A stretch of DNA of 64,000 nt, taken from positions 97,683-161,682 of the forward strand of contig NZ_LAYZ01000003.1 in assembly GCF_000986795.1 (NCBI RefSeq). Reading direction: 5' to 3'. Positions 26,252-36,658 of the stretch are shown here, one piece after another. The DNA comes from Salinicoccus sediminis (lineage in GTDB: Bacteria > Bacillota > Bacilli > Staphylococcales > Salinicoccaceae). Positions within the stretch are counted from its first letter, which is position 1. Every line of letters begins with the position of its first letter. The position numbers and the translations under genes were made by a program. Under the pieces are notes generated by a model. The model worked only from the letters and a program-made list of their open reading frames with translations, was not told where the DNA came from and did no database searches.

Positions 26252-26815
26252 CTAACTATTCAAGGAATGGTGATTGATCACGTTATATATGGTCCCCTTT
26301 GAGACCCCAGTCAGCTTCATAATCTCCTTAATAGAGTGCTGTTTACTTTGGTACAGGGATACAATCAATGCTACTTTCTCTTGTGTAATCCGGGGACGCC
26401 CCCCAATCCGACCCCGTGCACGGGCTGCATCCAATCCTTTCTTGGTTCTTTCACTGAGTAGATTCGCCTCCAGTTCCGCGAAGCCACTCATCATGGTAAA
26501 GAACATTTTCCCCATCGCATCTCTTGTATTAATGTTCATATCAATAATTTCCAACTCTATATTATTATTTTCAAGGTGTTGGGACAAATCGATTAGTTGT
26601 CTCGTGGTCCGCCCCAATCGATCCAATTTCGTGATGACCAGGGTGTCGCCTGATCGCAAGTAATCCAGACAGTTATCCAATTCGGTTCTCTTATATTTGC
26701 GCCCACTGACCTTTTCCGAAAAGATGCGCTCACACCCGACCGATTTCAATGCATCGATTTGACTATTCAAGTTCTGATCCCCGGTACTGACCCGCGCATA
26801 GCCCACTTTTGCCAT
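26252..26815 (-). CDS. Serine recombinase, resolvase/invertase type
   Basis: The 187-residue protein has the catalytic Ser in GYARVSTGDQNLNSQ, the conserved KLDRLGRTTRQLIDL, the FAELEANLLSERTKKGLDAA helix with its Arg cluster, and a C-terminal HTH (SIKEIMKLTGVSKGTIYNVI). This is the plasmid multimer resolvase / DNA invertase group, common on staphylococcal resistance plasmids. The upstream dyad may be its target. It is not an integrase, so it does not explain insertion at guaA; it suggests part of the island came from a plasmid. Confidence 0.92.
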   Translation of the reverse strand: MAKVGYARVSTGDQNLNSQIDALKSVGCERIFSEKVSGRKYKRTELDNCLDYLRSGDTLVITKLDRLGRTTRQLIDLSQHLENNNIELEIIDMNINTRDAMGKMFFTMMSGFAELEANLLSERTKKGLDAARARGRIGGRPRITQEKVALIVSLYQSKQHSIKEIMKLTGVSKGTIYNVINHHSLNS

Positions 26816-26904
26816 GTTTTAGCTCCTTTACAGTCCATTTTATCGCATGAAACATGCACTATCTCCCAGTTCCACTTCACAAAACTGGTCTCACAGTGCA
26901 TGGT

Positions 26905-26966
26905 ATCGTTCAAAAACTCATGTACTTTTGAATAATATGTAAATTGATTATTATACATGTTTTTGG
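26905..26966. repeat. Dyad upstream of the resolvase gene, possible res site
   Basis: CAAAAACTCATGTA...GAATAAT facing ATTATTATACATGTTTTTG, an imperfect inverted repeat with ATGTA half-sites. Resolvase binding sites usually lie just upstream of the gene, as here. Confidence 0.45.
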
Positions 26967-27426
26967 ACTCAATCTATATGAATAAAGGACGATTTCACGC
27001 ATACATCAAATCGTCCAATTAACGGTCGTTGTTTGGAATTTCATCCTTTCTATAAATATATTAAACCTCTCCTCTAATTCCGAAAATTGAATCATACTTT
27101 GATGTGATTATGTTATACAAATAATTATAAGAAATGAAATTCATGTTCCCAACAGAAATCGAATCAGTTCATCATTTTCAGTTATAATAATTATTCTTAA
27201 TCTGATTGTCTATCTAATTAATATTGCATTCAGATGATATTTCCAGACCTTTATTCCACTATTTTATTACTTACGCTTTTCCCGATATTTCTCCTTAAAA
27301 AATCACAATTGAAAGACTAGAATGAGAAAAATTTGGTCTTACAATTGTCATGACACTGTCATACAGGATACATTTATAGAATGCTATAATGAAGCCATGA
27401 ATCAGAATGACAGGCAGGTGATAAAT
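26967..27426. other. Non-coding spacer before the cytochrome c maturation genes
   Basis: AT-rich with one dyad GGACGATTTCACG...AAATCGTCC around 26988-27018 (GGACGATTT/AAATCGTCC). A likely promoter for resA is TTGTCA (27345-27350) with TATAAT near 27384, spacing too long to be certain. No gene is supported. Confidence 0.35.
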
Positions 27427-27957
27427 ATGAAGGGACGTACACGCAATATCCTCAGGGTAAGTATCATAGTGACCATCGCCCTGCTCATCGGGATTACACT
27501 GTGGTTCAACTTGACTTCAGGGACAAAAGCTGTCGAAGTCGGTGATGAAGCTGTGGACTTCAAACTGACGACACTTGAAGGGGAGGAGATCCAGTTGTCC
27601 AAGCTGACCGAAGATAAAGGCGTCATCTTGAATTTCTGGGGCACGTGGTGTAAACCGTGCCGGGAAGAAATGCCGGATATGAATGACATCTATACACAGG
27701 GACATGAGGATTATGAAATCGTCGCTGTTAATGTAGCCGAAAACGAGCAGCAGATTCGCCAGTTCATCTCTGGACTCAGCGCTGATCTTGAATTCCCCAT
27801 CGCACTGGATCGTGAAAAAAGTGTGACGGACGCCTATAACATTGGTCCATTACCAACGACCATTGCTGTAAACAAAGAAGGCATCGTCGTCAAAAAGCAG
27901 GAATATCAACTTACTAAAGAAGATATTTCGACATTTATCAGTGAATCCACAGAATAG
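27427..27957 (+). CDS. resA: ResA-like thiol-disulfide oxidoreductase
   Basis: ATG at 27427 follows GGCAGGTGATAA and gives 176 residues; upstream ATGs lack a ribosome site. An N-terminal membrane anchor (NILRVSIIVTIALLIGITLW) is followed by an extracytoplasmic thioredoxin domain with FWGTWCKPCREEMP, the WCxPC active site, and a cis-Pro in LPTT. ResA reduces the apocytochrome c CxxCH thiols before heme attachment. It is followed by resB after 12 bases and resC, the standard Bacillus order. Notable on a mobile island. Confidence 0.88.
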   Translation: MKGRTRNILRVSIIVTIALLIGITLWFNLTSGTKAVEVGDEAVDFKLTTLEGEEIQLSKLTEDKGVILNFWGTWCKPCREEMPDMNDIYTQGHEDYEIVAVNVAENEQQIRQFISGLSADLEFPIALDREKSVTDAYNIGPLPTTIAVNKEGIVVKKQEYQLTKEDISTFISESTE

Positions 27958-27969
27958 GATGAATAAGCA

Positions 27970-29601
27970 ATGGAGCTAAAAGAAATAAAATGTGAATCAT
28001 GCGGTCACATCAATCCACCCGGCACACAGCTTTGTCAGTCCTGCGGCAAGATGATTGACAGTGACTACGACCAGAATAAAATCAAAGACCTGATGAGATA
28101 TGACGGCAGTGCCGTTAGGTCAAAGACGAGATCGAAAAGTATTTTTGACAGGATATGGATCTTCTTCACTTCTGTCAAAGTCGGTGTGTCCATCATACTG
28201 GCCATTACCGTTGCGGCTGCCATCGGGACAATCTTTCCTCAGGAATACTACATACCAATCGGTGTCGATCCGGGCGAACATTATCAGGAAAACTACGGAA
28301 CACTTGGGTATCTCTACTACTCAATGGGATTTCATAATCTATATTCCTCCTGGTGGTTCTTGGTCCTCAACGGTCTGCTGGCATTATCCATCATCGCAGC
28401 AAGCATAGACCGCGGGATACCGCTGTTCAAATCGCTGAGCAGGCAACATGTCAAGAAGCATGGTAGCTTTTTTCGCAGACAGCGTCTATTTCTGAATACG
28501 GAACGTCCTGCCGATACCAGCAGCCTTATTGATGCATTTTCAAGAAAACGCTACAAAGTGAGGCAGGATGGGGACAGCTATCTGCTCGAGAAGGGGCGCC
28601 TCTCACGCTATGGCCCCTATATCAATCACATGGGGTTGATCCTCCTGCTTTTCGGTAGTATGTTAAGGTTTTTTCCTGGAATGTATGTAGACGAAATCCT
28701 CTATCTCAAAGAAGGGGAAACGGAAGAAATACCGACTACCCAAGGACAATATTATGTCAAAAATGAACGCTTCGTCATTGACACATATGATAAAGAAGAT
28801 GGTGAAGTTTTCCAGCAGGCACTTTCGGAAGGGTCAGACCTTGTCAGTAACTTTCAGACTGACATCGTATTCTATAAGAATAATAGTACTGACATCGCCG
28901 GATCCTCACCAGACCTCGAAGAAATTGACGAATACAGCATCCGTGTAAATCACCCGTTCAGTTTTGGTTCTTATGAGTTATATCAATCGAGTTATGACAA
29001 TTCCCAACTTAAGGCGATGACTTTCAGAGTGGAGGATTCATCAGGCAATACAATCGGTGATAATTTCACCATTAATCTGGATAATCCGGAATCACAATTT
29101 GCTGTCTCTGAGGATATTAGCGTCAATATGAGAGCGTATTCGCCTGATTTCCTTGAAGTGGCTGACAATGGAACGCTCGTTTCGGCGACGCCTGTACCGA
29201 CGAATCCCGCTTTCGTATTCGAAGTCATAAATGGGCAGGAAAGCGAATTAAGCCTCTTGCAGATTATGAACAGCACTGATATAACGGCAAATAATGAATA
29301 CAACATCAGGTTCGTCGGTGCTGAAGAACACGTTGCCAGTGTTCTTACAGTTAAAAAAGATTATACGATACCATTCATCGCCACCGGGTTCGTCATCTTT
29401 TTGATTGGCCTCTCAGTTGGTTCCTATATCAACCATAGAAGGATATGGATCAGAGCAGACGGTGATCTCATGTTCGCAGCACATACCAACAAAAACTATT
29501 TTGGCATGAAACGGGAAATAAATGAAGTGCTGGAATCCAATGGTTTCGAGGCAGTCAATGACAAATTGGACGAAGAAGACAACGACAAAAACAAGGAGTA
29601 A
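27970..29601 (+). CDS. resB: Cytochrome c biogenesis protein ResB
   Basis: The 543-residue protein has an N-terminal zinc-ribbon (CESCGHINPPGTQLCQSCGK, residues 9-28), which is not present in all ResB proteins. Membrane helices follow at about 65-85, 120-140, 205-225 and 455-475, with the ResB signature RYGPYINHMGLILLLFGS including the conserved His. A large extracytoplasmic domain lies between the last two helices. With ResC it forms the system II heme-delivery and ligation complex. It ends 6 bases before resC. Confidence 0.9.
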   Translation: MELKEIKCESCGHINPPGTQLCQSCGKMIDSDYDQNKIKDLMRYDGSAVRSKTRSKSIFDRIWIFFTSVKVGVSIILAITVAAAIGTIFPQEYYIPIGVDPGEHYQENYGTLGYLYYSMGFHNLYSSWWFLVLNGLLALSIIAASIDRGIPLFKSLSRQHVKKHGSFFRRQRLFLNTERPADTSSLIDAFSRKRYKVRQDGDSYLLEKGRLSRYGPYINHMGLILLLFGSMLRFFPGMYVDEILYLKEGETEEIPTTQGQYYVKNERFVIDTYDKEDGEVFQQALSEGSDLVSNFQTDIVFYKNNSTDIAGSSPDLEEIDEYSIRVNHPFSFGSYELYQSSYDNSQLKAMTFRVEDSSGNTIGDNFTINLDNPESQFAVSEDISVNMRAYSPDFLEVADNGTLVSATPVPTNPAFVFEVINGQESELSLLQIMNSTDITANNEYNIRFVGAEEHVASVLTVKKDYTIPFIATGFVIFLIGLSVGSYINHRRIWIRADGDLMFAAHTNKNYFGMKREINEVLESNGFEAVNDKLDEEDNDKNKE

Positions 29602-29607
29602 TATTAT

Positions 29608-30807
29608 ATGGCATCTCAACTTGTATCAATCAGTAGTACGCTGCTCTATGCAGCTTTTATACTATACCTCATCGCGATGCTGCCCCTGGCGGCAAGTATC
29701 AAGTCAAAGTCAGATAAGCTTGTCAAGATTGCCATCACCATGGTGATTACAGGCTTTGTCCTGCAACTGACCTATTTCATTTTAAGATGGATTGCCCAGG
29801 GACATGCACCCGTATCGAACATGTATGAATTCATCACCATGTTCGCCATCATGATCATCGGCGGCTACCTGATTACATATTTCTATTTCAGGACTAAGCT
29901 GTTCGGCCTGTTCGCGCTTCCGGTCTCCATGCTTCTCATGGCATACGGCAGCATGTTCTCCAGAGAAGTGGAACCACTGATTCCTGCCCTGCAGAGTAAC
30001 TGGCTCGCCATTCATGTCATTACAGTCACATTGGCTTATGGCATACTGTCGATGAGTGCCGTCGCCGGCCTGATCTATCTGTTGAAGGCTGTCCCGGCGG
30101 ATGAAAAATCTTGGCGTGCACGATTTTTGGAAGCAATCATGGCGGGTATAGTGACAGTGCTTGTCTTCATTGCGACAACAGTGCTCATGCAGAATGTAAT
30201 CGGCTACCAGGATGACTTCCTCTACCAGGATAAGCAGGGACAGAATCAGATTGCTGAATATCATCTGCCGAGTCTCATCAATTTCGAGGGGGCTGTGCCT
30301 GTAGAACATATGGGAGAGAACAACTATGAGGAAGCAAATCATTTCCATAGTGGCATCGAATTGCCGCCGCTCATCGATTCACAGAAACTGAACACCGTTC
30401 TCTGGTCCTTTCTGCTTGGTTTGATGGTGTATGGAATTATACGCCTCATTCTGAGAAAACGGATCATCGCAGTGCTGAAACCATGGTCCAACAGGGCAGA
30501 CCTCAACCTTATGGATGAAATCGGCTACCGTTCGGTCATCATCGGCTTCCCGATTTTTGCACTCGGCGGCATATTCTTTGCTTCCATATGGGCACAAATT
30601 GCCTGGAGTCGATTCTGGGGTTGGGATCCCAAAGAGACATGGGCATTTATTACGTTCATGTTCTATACCATCTTCCTGCACCTTAGGCTCAACCGGGGAT
30701 ATGAAGGTGAAAAATCGGCATGGTTGGCCATCATCGGATTCCTGCTCATCCTTTTCAACCTGATTGCCATCAATCTGCTAGTTGCAGGACTCCATTCCTA
30801 CGCATAA
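29608..30807 (+). CDS. resC: Cytochrome c biogenesis protein ResC/CcsA
   Basis: A 399-residue polytopic protein with about eight membrane helices. The heme-handling WWD-type motif WGWDPKETWAFITF is present near residue 335, with conserved His residues in HVITVTLAYG, and HLRLNRGYEG near the end. It belongs to the CcsA/CcmC/CcmF superfamily and pairs with ResB as cytochrome c synthase. The start ATG follows AAGGAG. It closes the resABC operon. Confidence 0.92.
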   Translation: MASQLVSISSTLLYAAFILYLIAMLPLAASIKSKSDKLVKIAITMVITGFVLQLTYFILRWIAQGHAPVSNMYEFITMFAIMIIGGYLITYFYFRTKLFGLFALPVSMLLMAYGSMFSREVEPLIPALQSNWLAIHVITVTLAYGILSMSAVAGLIYLLKAVPADEKSWRARFLEAIMAGIVTVLVFIATTVLMQNVIGYQDDFLYQDKQGQNQIAEYHLPSLINFEGAVPVEHMGENNYEEANHFHSGIELPPLIDSQKLNTVLWSFLLGLMVYGIIRLILRKRIIAVLKPWSNRADLNLMDEIGYRSVIIGFPIFALGGIFFASIWAQIAWSRFWGWDPKETWAFITFMFYTIFLHLRLNRGYEGEKSAWLAIIGFLLILFNLIAINLLVAGLHSYA

Positions 30808-31112
30808 CGCAATAGCACATGAAAAGAATTGATTTTTCAATTTTCCAGTAAATCATATGATAGTGCTGAACAGTGCACGTATGTGCGATATCTCATGATA
30901 AAGAGTGCAGTGAAATGGAATGAGAATAAGAAATAGTGGACTTATATACTGAATCTATCGGTAATATCAAATGAAAGAAACCGTGTAAATTTATTGAGGG
31001 TTCAATACCAATGCCCCGCCCCACAAACTTTTCACAACAAGTTGGATTTCGGCCTTGCTCATAATCAATTATTTGTTATGATTAAAAGAAATTTAAATTG
31101 GAGATCTGTCAG
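30808..31112 (+). other. Spacer between resC and the Sco gene
   Basis: No gene. AT-rich with no clear terminator after resC. A possible promoter for the Sco gene is TTGCTC (31056) with TATGAT near 31077. Confidence 0.3.
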
Positions 31113-31724
31113 ATGATAAAAATGTTGTTTTCTGTTGTAATTTTATCGATGATTCTATCTGCATGTAATACCTCTGACGTTGAAGTGATGTCTAGATACG
31201 GAAATAATATAGATGACTTTGAAGTTACAGATGAGAATGACGAGACATTTACAAGAGAGGATATGGAAGGCAAAGTTTGGCTGCTTGATTTCATATTCAC
31301 CAACTGTGCCACTGTATGTCCACCTATGACAGCCAATATGACTCGGGTGGTCAATGAACTGGAAGATAGGGGGGTGGAAGACTACGGTGTAGTCAGTTTT
31401 ACGGTAGATCCTGAAACCGATACACCCAAAGTATTGACAAATTATCTTTCGTACTATGATGTACCGGAAGATACAGAATGGAAATTGCTTAGCGAATATG
31501 ATTATGATTTCATCAGAGGATTCGCTGAAAAGAATTTTAAAACCATCGTCGCTCCGCCGCCAAAAGGCAGCAACCAGGTTACACACGCCACCAGCTTTTA
31601 CCTGATCGATCAGAACGGCAAAGTCATTAAGGACTATCCCGGCCTTGATCAGGGAGATTCAGAATTTCCACTTTCTGATATTGTGTCCGATGTAGAGATG
31701 CTCTCTCAGGAGGAATCACAATAA
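31113..31724 (+). CDS. SCO1/SenC-family copper chaperone lipoprotein
   Basis: ATG at 31113 is preferred over 31098. The 203-residue precursor has a lipoprotein signal (MLFSVVILSMILSAC, lipobox LSAC). The thioredoxin-like domain has the CuA-site assembly motif NCATVCPPM (CxxxC) and the distal His in THATSFYLI. Sco proteins deliver copper to cytochrome c oxidase CuA. Its place between resABC and ccdA fits a respiratory cytochrome assembly cassette. Confidence 0.88.
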   Translation: MIKMLFSVVILSMILSACNTSDVEVMSRYGNNIDDFEVTDENDETFTREDMEGKVWLLDFIFTNCATVCPPMTANMTRVVNELEDRGVEDYGVVSFTVDPETDTPKVLTNYLSYYDVPEDTEWKLLSEYDYDFIRGFAEKNFKTIVAPPPKGSNQVTHATSFYLIDQNGKVIKDYPGLDQGDSEFPLSDIVSDVEMLSQEESQ

Positions 31725-31966
31725 TTTCTAACAGGGCCGAGAGGTTCTGTTTTTTTAATTCAACATAAAAAAGTGTGCATCAATGAATGCACACTCTCTT
31801 AATATTAGATTGATATACGTCAAATAACTTCACTTGATTTTAGATGGAAATTATTTGACGCTTATTTTTCTTCATTTTTAAAGGCTATTCTTTATCTTAA
31901 AACTATTTTCATAAAAATATTTATTTTAAGACGTTATTATAAATATTATATTCTCCATATTTATAG
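31725..31966. other. Spacer between convergent Sco and CcdA genes
   Basis: A hairpin AGTGTGCATCA / TGAATGCACACT is visible near 31771-31797 (GTGTGCAT/ATGCACAC), followed by T-containing sequence; it can end both genes. The dyad CGTCAAATAA(31819)/TTATTTGACG(31850) is a second inverted repeat. Confidence 0.5.
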
Positions 31967-32671
31967 CTAAAAACCCTGGAAGTCGCCAAAGAATGGCTGC
32001 AGCCAAATAATAATTTGAGTCAGCCCATCAAAATAGAGCAGGATACCCATCAATATCATTATGACTCCGCCAATCTTCATAAGTATATTAGAGTATTTCA
32101 GCATCCAGCGTGTACGGGATACAAAGAAACTCAAAATGAAAAATGGTACTGCAAACCCAAAACAATAGACAACCATTAGAGTTAAAGCATCGTTAGGATC
32201 AGTAGCACTCATTGCGAAAATAGCACCTATAATAGGCCCATTACATGGTGTCCATCCAGCACCAAATGCCGTACCGATAAAAATTGAACCAATAAACCCT
32301 GATGGTCTATTTTTGAATTGTATTTTTCTGTCTTTCATAAGAAAATTGAAGTTTAATATGCCAGCAATAATCAATCCAAACAAAATGATTAAAATAGAAC
32401 CGAGCTGTCTAATTAAATTTGCATGCTCAATTAATAAGCCGCCCAAAAATGCCGTACCAAAACCAAGTGCAATATATACTAGACTGAATCCAACGAGAAA
32501 GAAAAGTGTATGTAATATTGCTCTTGCATTGAATGTTCGATTTTCCACTTCATTATAGCTCATGCCTGTTATATAAGAAATGAAAGCAGGGAACACCGGA
32601 AGCACACAGGGCGAGACAAAACTTAAAACACCGGCTCCGAATGCAAGGAGAAACGTCACTTCATTACCCAA
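31967..32671 (-). CDS. ccdA: CcdA-family thiol-disulfide transmembrane carrier
   Basis: TTG at 32671 follows GGGGGT and gives 234 residues, the usual CcdA length; upstream ATGs lack ribosome sites. Six helices; the redox Cys residues are in LSFVSPCVLPVFPAF (helix 1) and AGWTPCNGPIIG (helix 4). CcdA passes electrons from cytosolic thioredoxin to ResA. It is convergent with the Sco gene and completes the System II set on the island. Confidence 0.85.
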   Translation of the reverse strand: MGNEVTFLLAFGAGVLSFVSPCVLPVFPAFISYITGMSYNEVENRTFNARAILHTLFFLVGFSLVYIALGFGTAFLGGLLIEHANLIRQLGSILIILFGLIIAGILNFNFLMKDRKIQFKNRPSGFIGSIFIGTAFGAGWTPCNGPIIGAIFAMSATDPNDALTLMVVYCFGFAVPFFILSFFVSRTRWMLKYSNILMKIGGVIMILMGILLYFDGLTQIIIWLQPFFGDFQGF

Positions 32672-32885
32672 TAAAATACCCCCATTCACAGTCATTCTAT
32701 CAGACATGAATGGAGTGATTATATAATTTATACCAATGCATGAGAACTTTCTATGACATTTGAGTTTGTTCATTCTGCAATTGGATCGCATTTTAAATCA
32801 GAAATTCAATAATGGGCTGAGGATATTGAGGGCTTTTCTGTAACGCTAGAATGTCTCATCTTTTTCTCTTCAATAAAGTATTGAC

Positions 32886-32936
32886 TTGAATGATAAAGAT
32901 ATAAAGTTTATACTTTATTCAAGTTAAAATTTGAAT
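32886..32936 (+). promoter_or_regulatory. cad promoter and CadC operator
   Basis: -35 TTGAAT (32886-32891), 17-nt spacer, -10 TATACT (32909-32914). A dyad ATTCAA...TTGAAT (32917-32936) overlaps the transcription start, matching the position and sequence of the CadC operator known from staphylococcal cad operons. Confidence 0.75.
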
Positions 32937-32949
32937 GAAGAGGTGGATT

Positions 32950-33318
32950 ATGAATAAGACAGAGGCTTGTGAAATTTTTTGTTATGATGAGGAAAAGGTG
33001 AATCGAATTCAGGAAGATATAGAAACTGTTGATATTTCTGGTGTTTCGGAGATGTTGAAATCCATTGCCGATGTAAACAGGGCAAAAATCACCTATGCCT
33101 TATGCCAGGATGAGGAATTATGTGTGTGTGATATCGCAAATATCCTGGGTATCACTGTCGCCAATGCATCCCATCATTTACGGACTCTTTATAAACAAGG
33201 GGTGGTTACCTTTAGAAAAGAGGGCAAACTCGCTTTCTATTCTTTGGAAGATCAACATATCAAAGAGATAATGATAATCGCTTTAACACACAGGAAAGAA
33301 GTGATGACCAATGTCTGA
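32950..33318 (+). CDS. cadC: Cadmium/lead-responsive repressor CadC
   Basis: ATG at 32950 follows AGAGGTGG. The 122-residue ArsR/SmtB protein has the N-terminal metal Cys pair ([14 protein letters not shown]) and [12 protein letters not shown] in helix 4, the CadC signature. The HTH is [20 protein letters not shown]. It represses the operon until Cd, Pb or Zn binds. It overlaps cadA by 8 bases. Confidence 0.92.
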   Translation: MNKTEACEIFCYDEEKVNRIQEDIETVDISGVSEMLKSIADVNRAKITYALCQDEELCVCDIANILGITVANASHHLRTLYKQGVVTFRKEGKLAFYSLEDQHIKEIMIIALTHRKEVMTNV

Positions 33319-35779
33319 TAGCATTGCAGAACTGACTAAGGAAGAGAAGAACATTTATCGCGTGCAAGGGTTTTCCTGTGCAAATTGCGCAGGAAAATTC
33401 GAGAAGAATGTGAAGCAACTGTCAGATGTTCAAGATGCGAAAGTGAATTTTGGTGCATCCAAAATCTCAGTTTATGGATCGGCAACAGTTGAAGAATTGG
33501 AAAAAGCAGGTGCATTTGAAAATTTAAAAGTGTCGCCTGAAAAGCCTAGACGTCAAGCGCAGCCAGAGATTAATAAAGAAAAGAATGTCTACCGTGTCCA
33601 AGGGTTTTCTTGTGCAAATTGTGCCGGGAAATTTGAGGGGAATGTAAAGAACTTACCAGATGTTCAAGATGCAAAAGTGAATTTCGGTGCGTCGAAAATT
33701 TCTGTTTATGGGTCGGCAACAGTTGAAGAATTGGAAAAAGCAGGGGCATTTGAAAATCTCAAAGTGTCACCTGAGAATGTTCAAGAAGACAATAGAGAGG
33801 ACAAATCAGAAAAGGAAGCCCTTATTCCGTTTTATAAAAAACACAGTACTCTGCTCTATTCGCTACTATTTATCGCTTTCGGTTTTATTTCCATGTTTGT
33901 GAATGGCAATGACAATATTCTTACGCCGTTGCTATTCATCACTTCCATGCTCGTTGGTGGAACTTCAATGCTGAAAACGGGTCTACAGAATTTAGTCCGG
34001 TTGGAATTTGATATGCGAACTTTGATGACCGTCGCAGTGATTGGCGGTGTCATCATCGGAGAATGGGCCGAGGTCGCCATTGTCGTAATCCTGTTTGCCA
34101 TCAGCGAAGCGTTGGAGCGTTTCTCGATGGATCGGGCAAGGCAATCCATCAGTTCATTGATGGATATTGCCCCCAAAGAGGCACTTATCAAACGCAACGG
34201 GCAGGAAATGACGGTTCACGTCAATGATATTGCAGTGGGCGATATCATGATTGTTAAGCCGGGACAGAAAATTGCCATGGACGGTGTAATTGTCAATGGC
34301 TACTCTGCAATCAACCAGGCAGCAATCACAGGTGAATCGGTGCCGGTTGAAAAATCCCTCGATGATGAGGTGTTTGCAGGGACACTGAACGAAGAAGGCC
34401 TACTGGAAGTCAAAATCACTAAATTGGTTGAAGATACGACCATTGCCAAAATCATTCATCTGGTAGAAGAAGCACAGGGTGAACGTGCTCCTGCCCAGGC
34501 ATTCATTGATAAATTCGCAAAATATTATACACCCATCATTATGGGTGTCGCAGTGCTGGTGGCGATTGTACCCCCGTTATTCTTCGGTGCCAGTTGGTCG
34601 ACTTGGGTGTATCAAGGATTGGCAGTCCTTGTTGTAGGTTGCCCATGTGCATTGGTGATTTCCACACCGATATCGATTGTTTCAGCAATCGGAAATGCTG
34701 CCAAGAAAGGAATCCTTATAAAAGGCGGCGTCTATCTCGAAGAAATGGGTGGATTAAAAGCCATTGCATTTGATAAGACCGGCACACTCACAAAAGGCGT
34801 CCCGGTTGTAACCGATTATCGTTTAATCGACAATGCAACTGATGAAAAAGAAATGCTGTCAGTCATCACGGCGTTGGAAGATCGTTCCCAGCATCCATTG
34901 GCATCAGCCATCATAAAGAAAGCGGACAGCAACAATGTGCCTTATGCTGATATATCTGTCGAAGACTTTTCTTCCATTACAGGTAAAGGAATACGAGGCA
35001 AAGTCAATGGAGAGATGTATTACATTGGCAGCCCGGCATTGTTTAAAGAGATACAGGCATCCAATTTCAGTAATACAATCGAAAGAGATGTCAAAACACT
35101 TCAGGAACAAGGAAAAACGGTCATGATTGCAGGGACAGAAAACACCGTTCAGGCACTCATTGCAGTCGCGGATGAAGTACGCGAATCAAGTAAAGGAGTA
35201 CTTCAGAAACTGCATCAGGCAGGCATCAAAAAAACAGTCATGCTTACGGGGGATAATCATAGTACTGCCAATGCGATTGGTAAACATGTCGGTGTCACAG
35301 ATGTTCAATCGGAATTGCTCCCACAGGATAAATTGAATGTAATCAAGCAATTAAAAACTGAATATAACCATGTGGGAATGGTCGGTGATGGGGTCAATGA
35401 TGCGCCAGCATTGGCAGCTTCTACTGTGGGTATCGCCATGGGCGGTGCCGGGACAGATACTGCCCTTGAAACAGCAGATGTCGCTTTAATGGGCGATGAC
35501 CTGAAGAAACTGCCCTTTACCATTAAACTCAGCCGCAAAACATTGAACATCATCAAAGCGAATATCGCTTTTGCCATTGGCATCAAACTGATTGCTCTGT
35601 TGCTGGTCATCCCGGGGTGGCTGACACTTTGGATCGCAATTCTCTCGGATATGGGTGCGACATTGGTAGTTGCGCTCAATGGTATGAGACTCATGCGCGT
35701 GGAGGAAGATGAATCAGAGTTGAGTTCTTCCCGGATAAATACAAGGACTGATGTCAAAAAATTGGAGATGGAACAATGA
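33311..35779 (+). CDS. cadA: Cadmium/zinc-exporting P1B ATPase with two HMA domains
   Basis: The 822-residue pump exports Cd/Zn/Pb across the membrane. It has two N-terminal metal-binding domains ([14 protein letters not shown] and [14 protein letters not shown]) that are nearly identical, including a shared stretch ending [11 protein letters not shown]. The translocation motif GCPCALV has CPC at residues 444-446, the phosphorylation loop DKTGTLTKG starts at Asp488, and the hinge is [12 protein letters not shown]. Many CadA proteins have one HMA; the near-identity suggests a recent tandem duplication. It overlaps cadD (ATGA). Confidence 0.95.
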   Translation: MSDSIAELTKEEKNIYRVQGFSCANCAGKFEKNVKQLSDVQDAKVNFGASKISVYGSATVEELEKAGAFENLKVSPEKPRRQAQPEINKEKNVYRVQGFSCANCAGKFEGNVKNLPDVQDAKVNFGASKISVYGSATVEELEKAGAFENLKVSPENVQEDNREDKSEKEALIPFYKKHSTLLYSLLFIAFGFISMFVNGNDNILTPLLFITSMLVGGTSMLKTGLQNLVRLEFDMRTLMTVAVIGGVIIGEWAEVAIVVILFAISEALERFSMDRARQSISSLMDIAPKEALIKRNGQEMTVHVNDIAVGDIMIVKPGQKIAMDGVIVNGYSAINQAAITGESVPVEKSLDDEVFAGTLNEEGLLEVKITKLVEDTTIAKIIHLVEEAQGERAPAQAFIDKFAKYYTPIIMGVAVLVAIVPPLFFGASWSTWVYQGLAVLVVGCPCALVISTPISIVSAIGNAAKKGILIKGGVYLEEMGGLKAIAFDKTGTLTKGVPVVTDYRLIDNATDEKEMLSVITALEDRSQHPLASAIIKKADSNNVPYADISVEDFSSITGKGIRGKVNGEMYYIGSPALFKEIQASNFSNTIERDVKTLQEQGKTVMIAGTENTVQALIAVADEVRESSKGVLQKLHQAGIKKTVMLTGDNHSTANAIGKHVGVTDVQSELLPQDKLNVIKQLKTEYNHVGMVGDGVNDAPALAASTVGIAMGGAGTDTALETADVALMGDDLKKLPFTIKLSRKTLNIIKANIAFAIGIKLIALLLVIPGWLTLWIAILSDMGATLVVALNGMRLMRVEEDESELSSSRINTRTDVKKLEMEQ

Positions 35780-36396
35780 TTGTAACGGCATTCACAGCTG
35801 CTGCCGTCTATGTAGCGACAGGAATCGACTACCTCGTTATATTGATTCTTCTGTTTTCGCAAATCAAAAAGAGTAATCAAATAAAACATATTTGGATTGG
35901 ACAATATATAGGGACAGTCATTATTATAGGCGCAAGTCTTCTGGTCGCATTGGGAGTAGCCAATTTTATTCCTCAACAATGGATGATCGGCCTGCTTGGA
36001 TTGCTACCACTCTACCTGGGTATAAAAATATGGGTCAAAGGTGAAGAGGATGAAGATGAAGGTAATATTCTCTCCCTTTTCTCTTCAGGCAGGTTCAACC
36101 AATTATTCATAACAGTTACTTTCATTGTACTGGCTTCCAGTGCGGATGATTTTTCTATCTATATACCATATTTCACGACCTTGAATATGATGGAAATCAT
36201 TGTTGCCATTATTGTTTTTCTGATAATGGTCGGTGTTCTATGTCTAATCAGCTATCGATTGGCTTCGTTGGATTTTGTCTCTGATAAAATCGAGAAATAT
36301 AAACGTTGGATTGTTCCCATCGTTTTTATAGGATTAGGAATTTATATTATGTTTGAGAACGGTACATTTAATGCTTTGATTTCGCTTATCTCTTAA
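35776..36396 (+). CDS. cadD: CadD-family cadmium transporter
   Basis: The 206-residue protein has five membrane helices, with [14 protein letters not shown] near the N-terminus and the conserved acidic motif [13 protein letters not shown] in the fourth helix, typical of CadD/YunE cadmium resistance transporters. It starts inside the cadA stop, so translation is coupled, and it closes the cadCAD operon before a strong terminator. Confidence 0.88.
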   Translation: MIVTAFTAAAVYVATGIDYLVILILLFSQIKKSNQIKHIWIGQYIGTVIIIGASLLVALGVANFIPQQWMIGLLGLLPLYLGIKIWVKGEEDEDEGNILSLFSSGRFNQLFITVTFIVLASSADDFSIYIPYFTTLNMMEIIVAIIVFLIMVGVLCLISYRLASLDFVSDKIEKYKRWIVPIVFIGLGIYIMFENGTFNALISLIS

Positions 36397-36469
36397 GGGG
36401 TTATATCTGAACTATATAATAATTAAAAAGATCTATTTTCAAACCTTAATTAAATCTACTCCTAATACA

Positions 36470-36508
36470 CAATCACTTTGATTACTCTTGTCAAAGTGAT
36501 TGTTTTTT
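36470..36508 (+). terminator. Terminator of cadCAD
   Basis: AATCACTTTGA / TCAAAGTGATT perfect 11-bp stem, loop TTACTCTTG, then GTTTTTTG. Confidence 0.92.
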
Positions 36509-36548
36509 GTTCTATGATCTCTTTAAATAAAAATAGACAGATGTTTTA

Positions 36549-36641
36549 ATGGAAAGAAACAAATCCTTTACATTTAAATTTATCGTAATTGCTACCATAG
36601 TCATTGTGATATCGGTTATTGCAGGTGTCATAGATATATAG
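36549..36641 (+). CDS. Possible 30-residue membrane peptide
   Basis: A short frame begins MERNKSFTFKF and continues with IVIATIVIVISVIAGV, a single hydrophobic helix, ending DI. It lies between the cad terminator and a second strong terminator, so it could form its own transcription unit. The ribosome site is weak. It resembles small hydrophobic toxin or resistance-associated peptides, but might be chance. Confidence 0.35.
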   Translation: MERNKSFTFKFIVIATIVIVISVIAGVIDI

Positions 36642-36658
36642 GCACTCATTATTAAAAG

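Noticed and set aside
26252..26815. Serine recombinase as the integrase of the guaA island
   Set aside because: It is a short resolvase/invertase type without the large serine-integrase C-terminus and is not next to an att repeat; insertion at guaA with GGGCAA arms points to a tyrosine integrase now missing.
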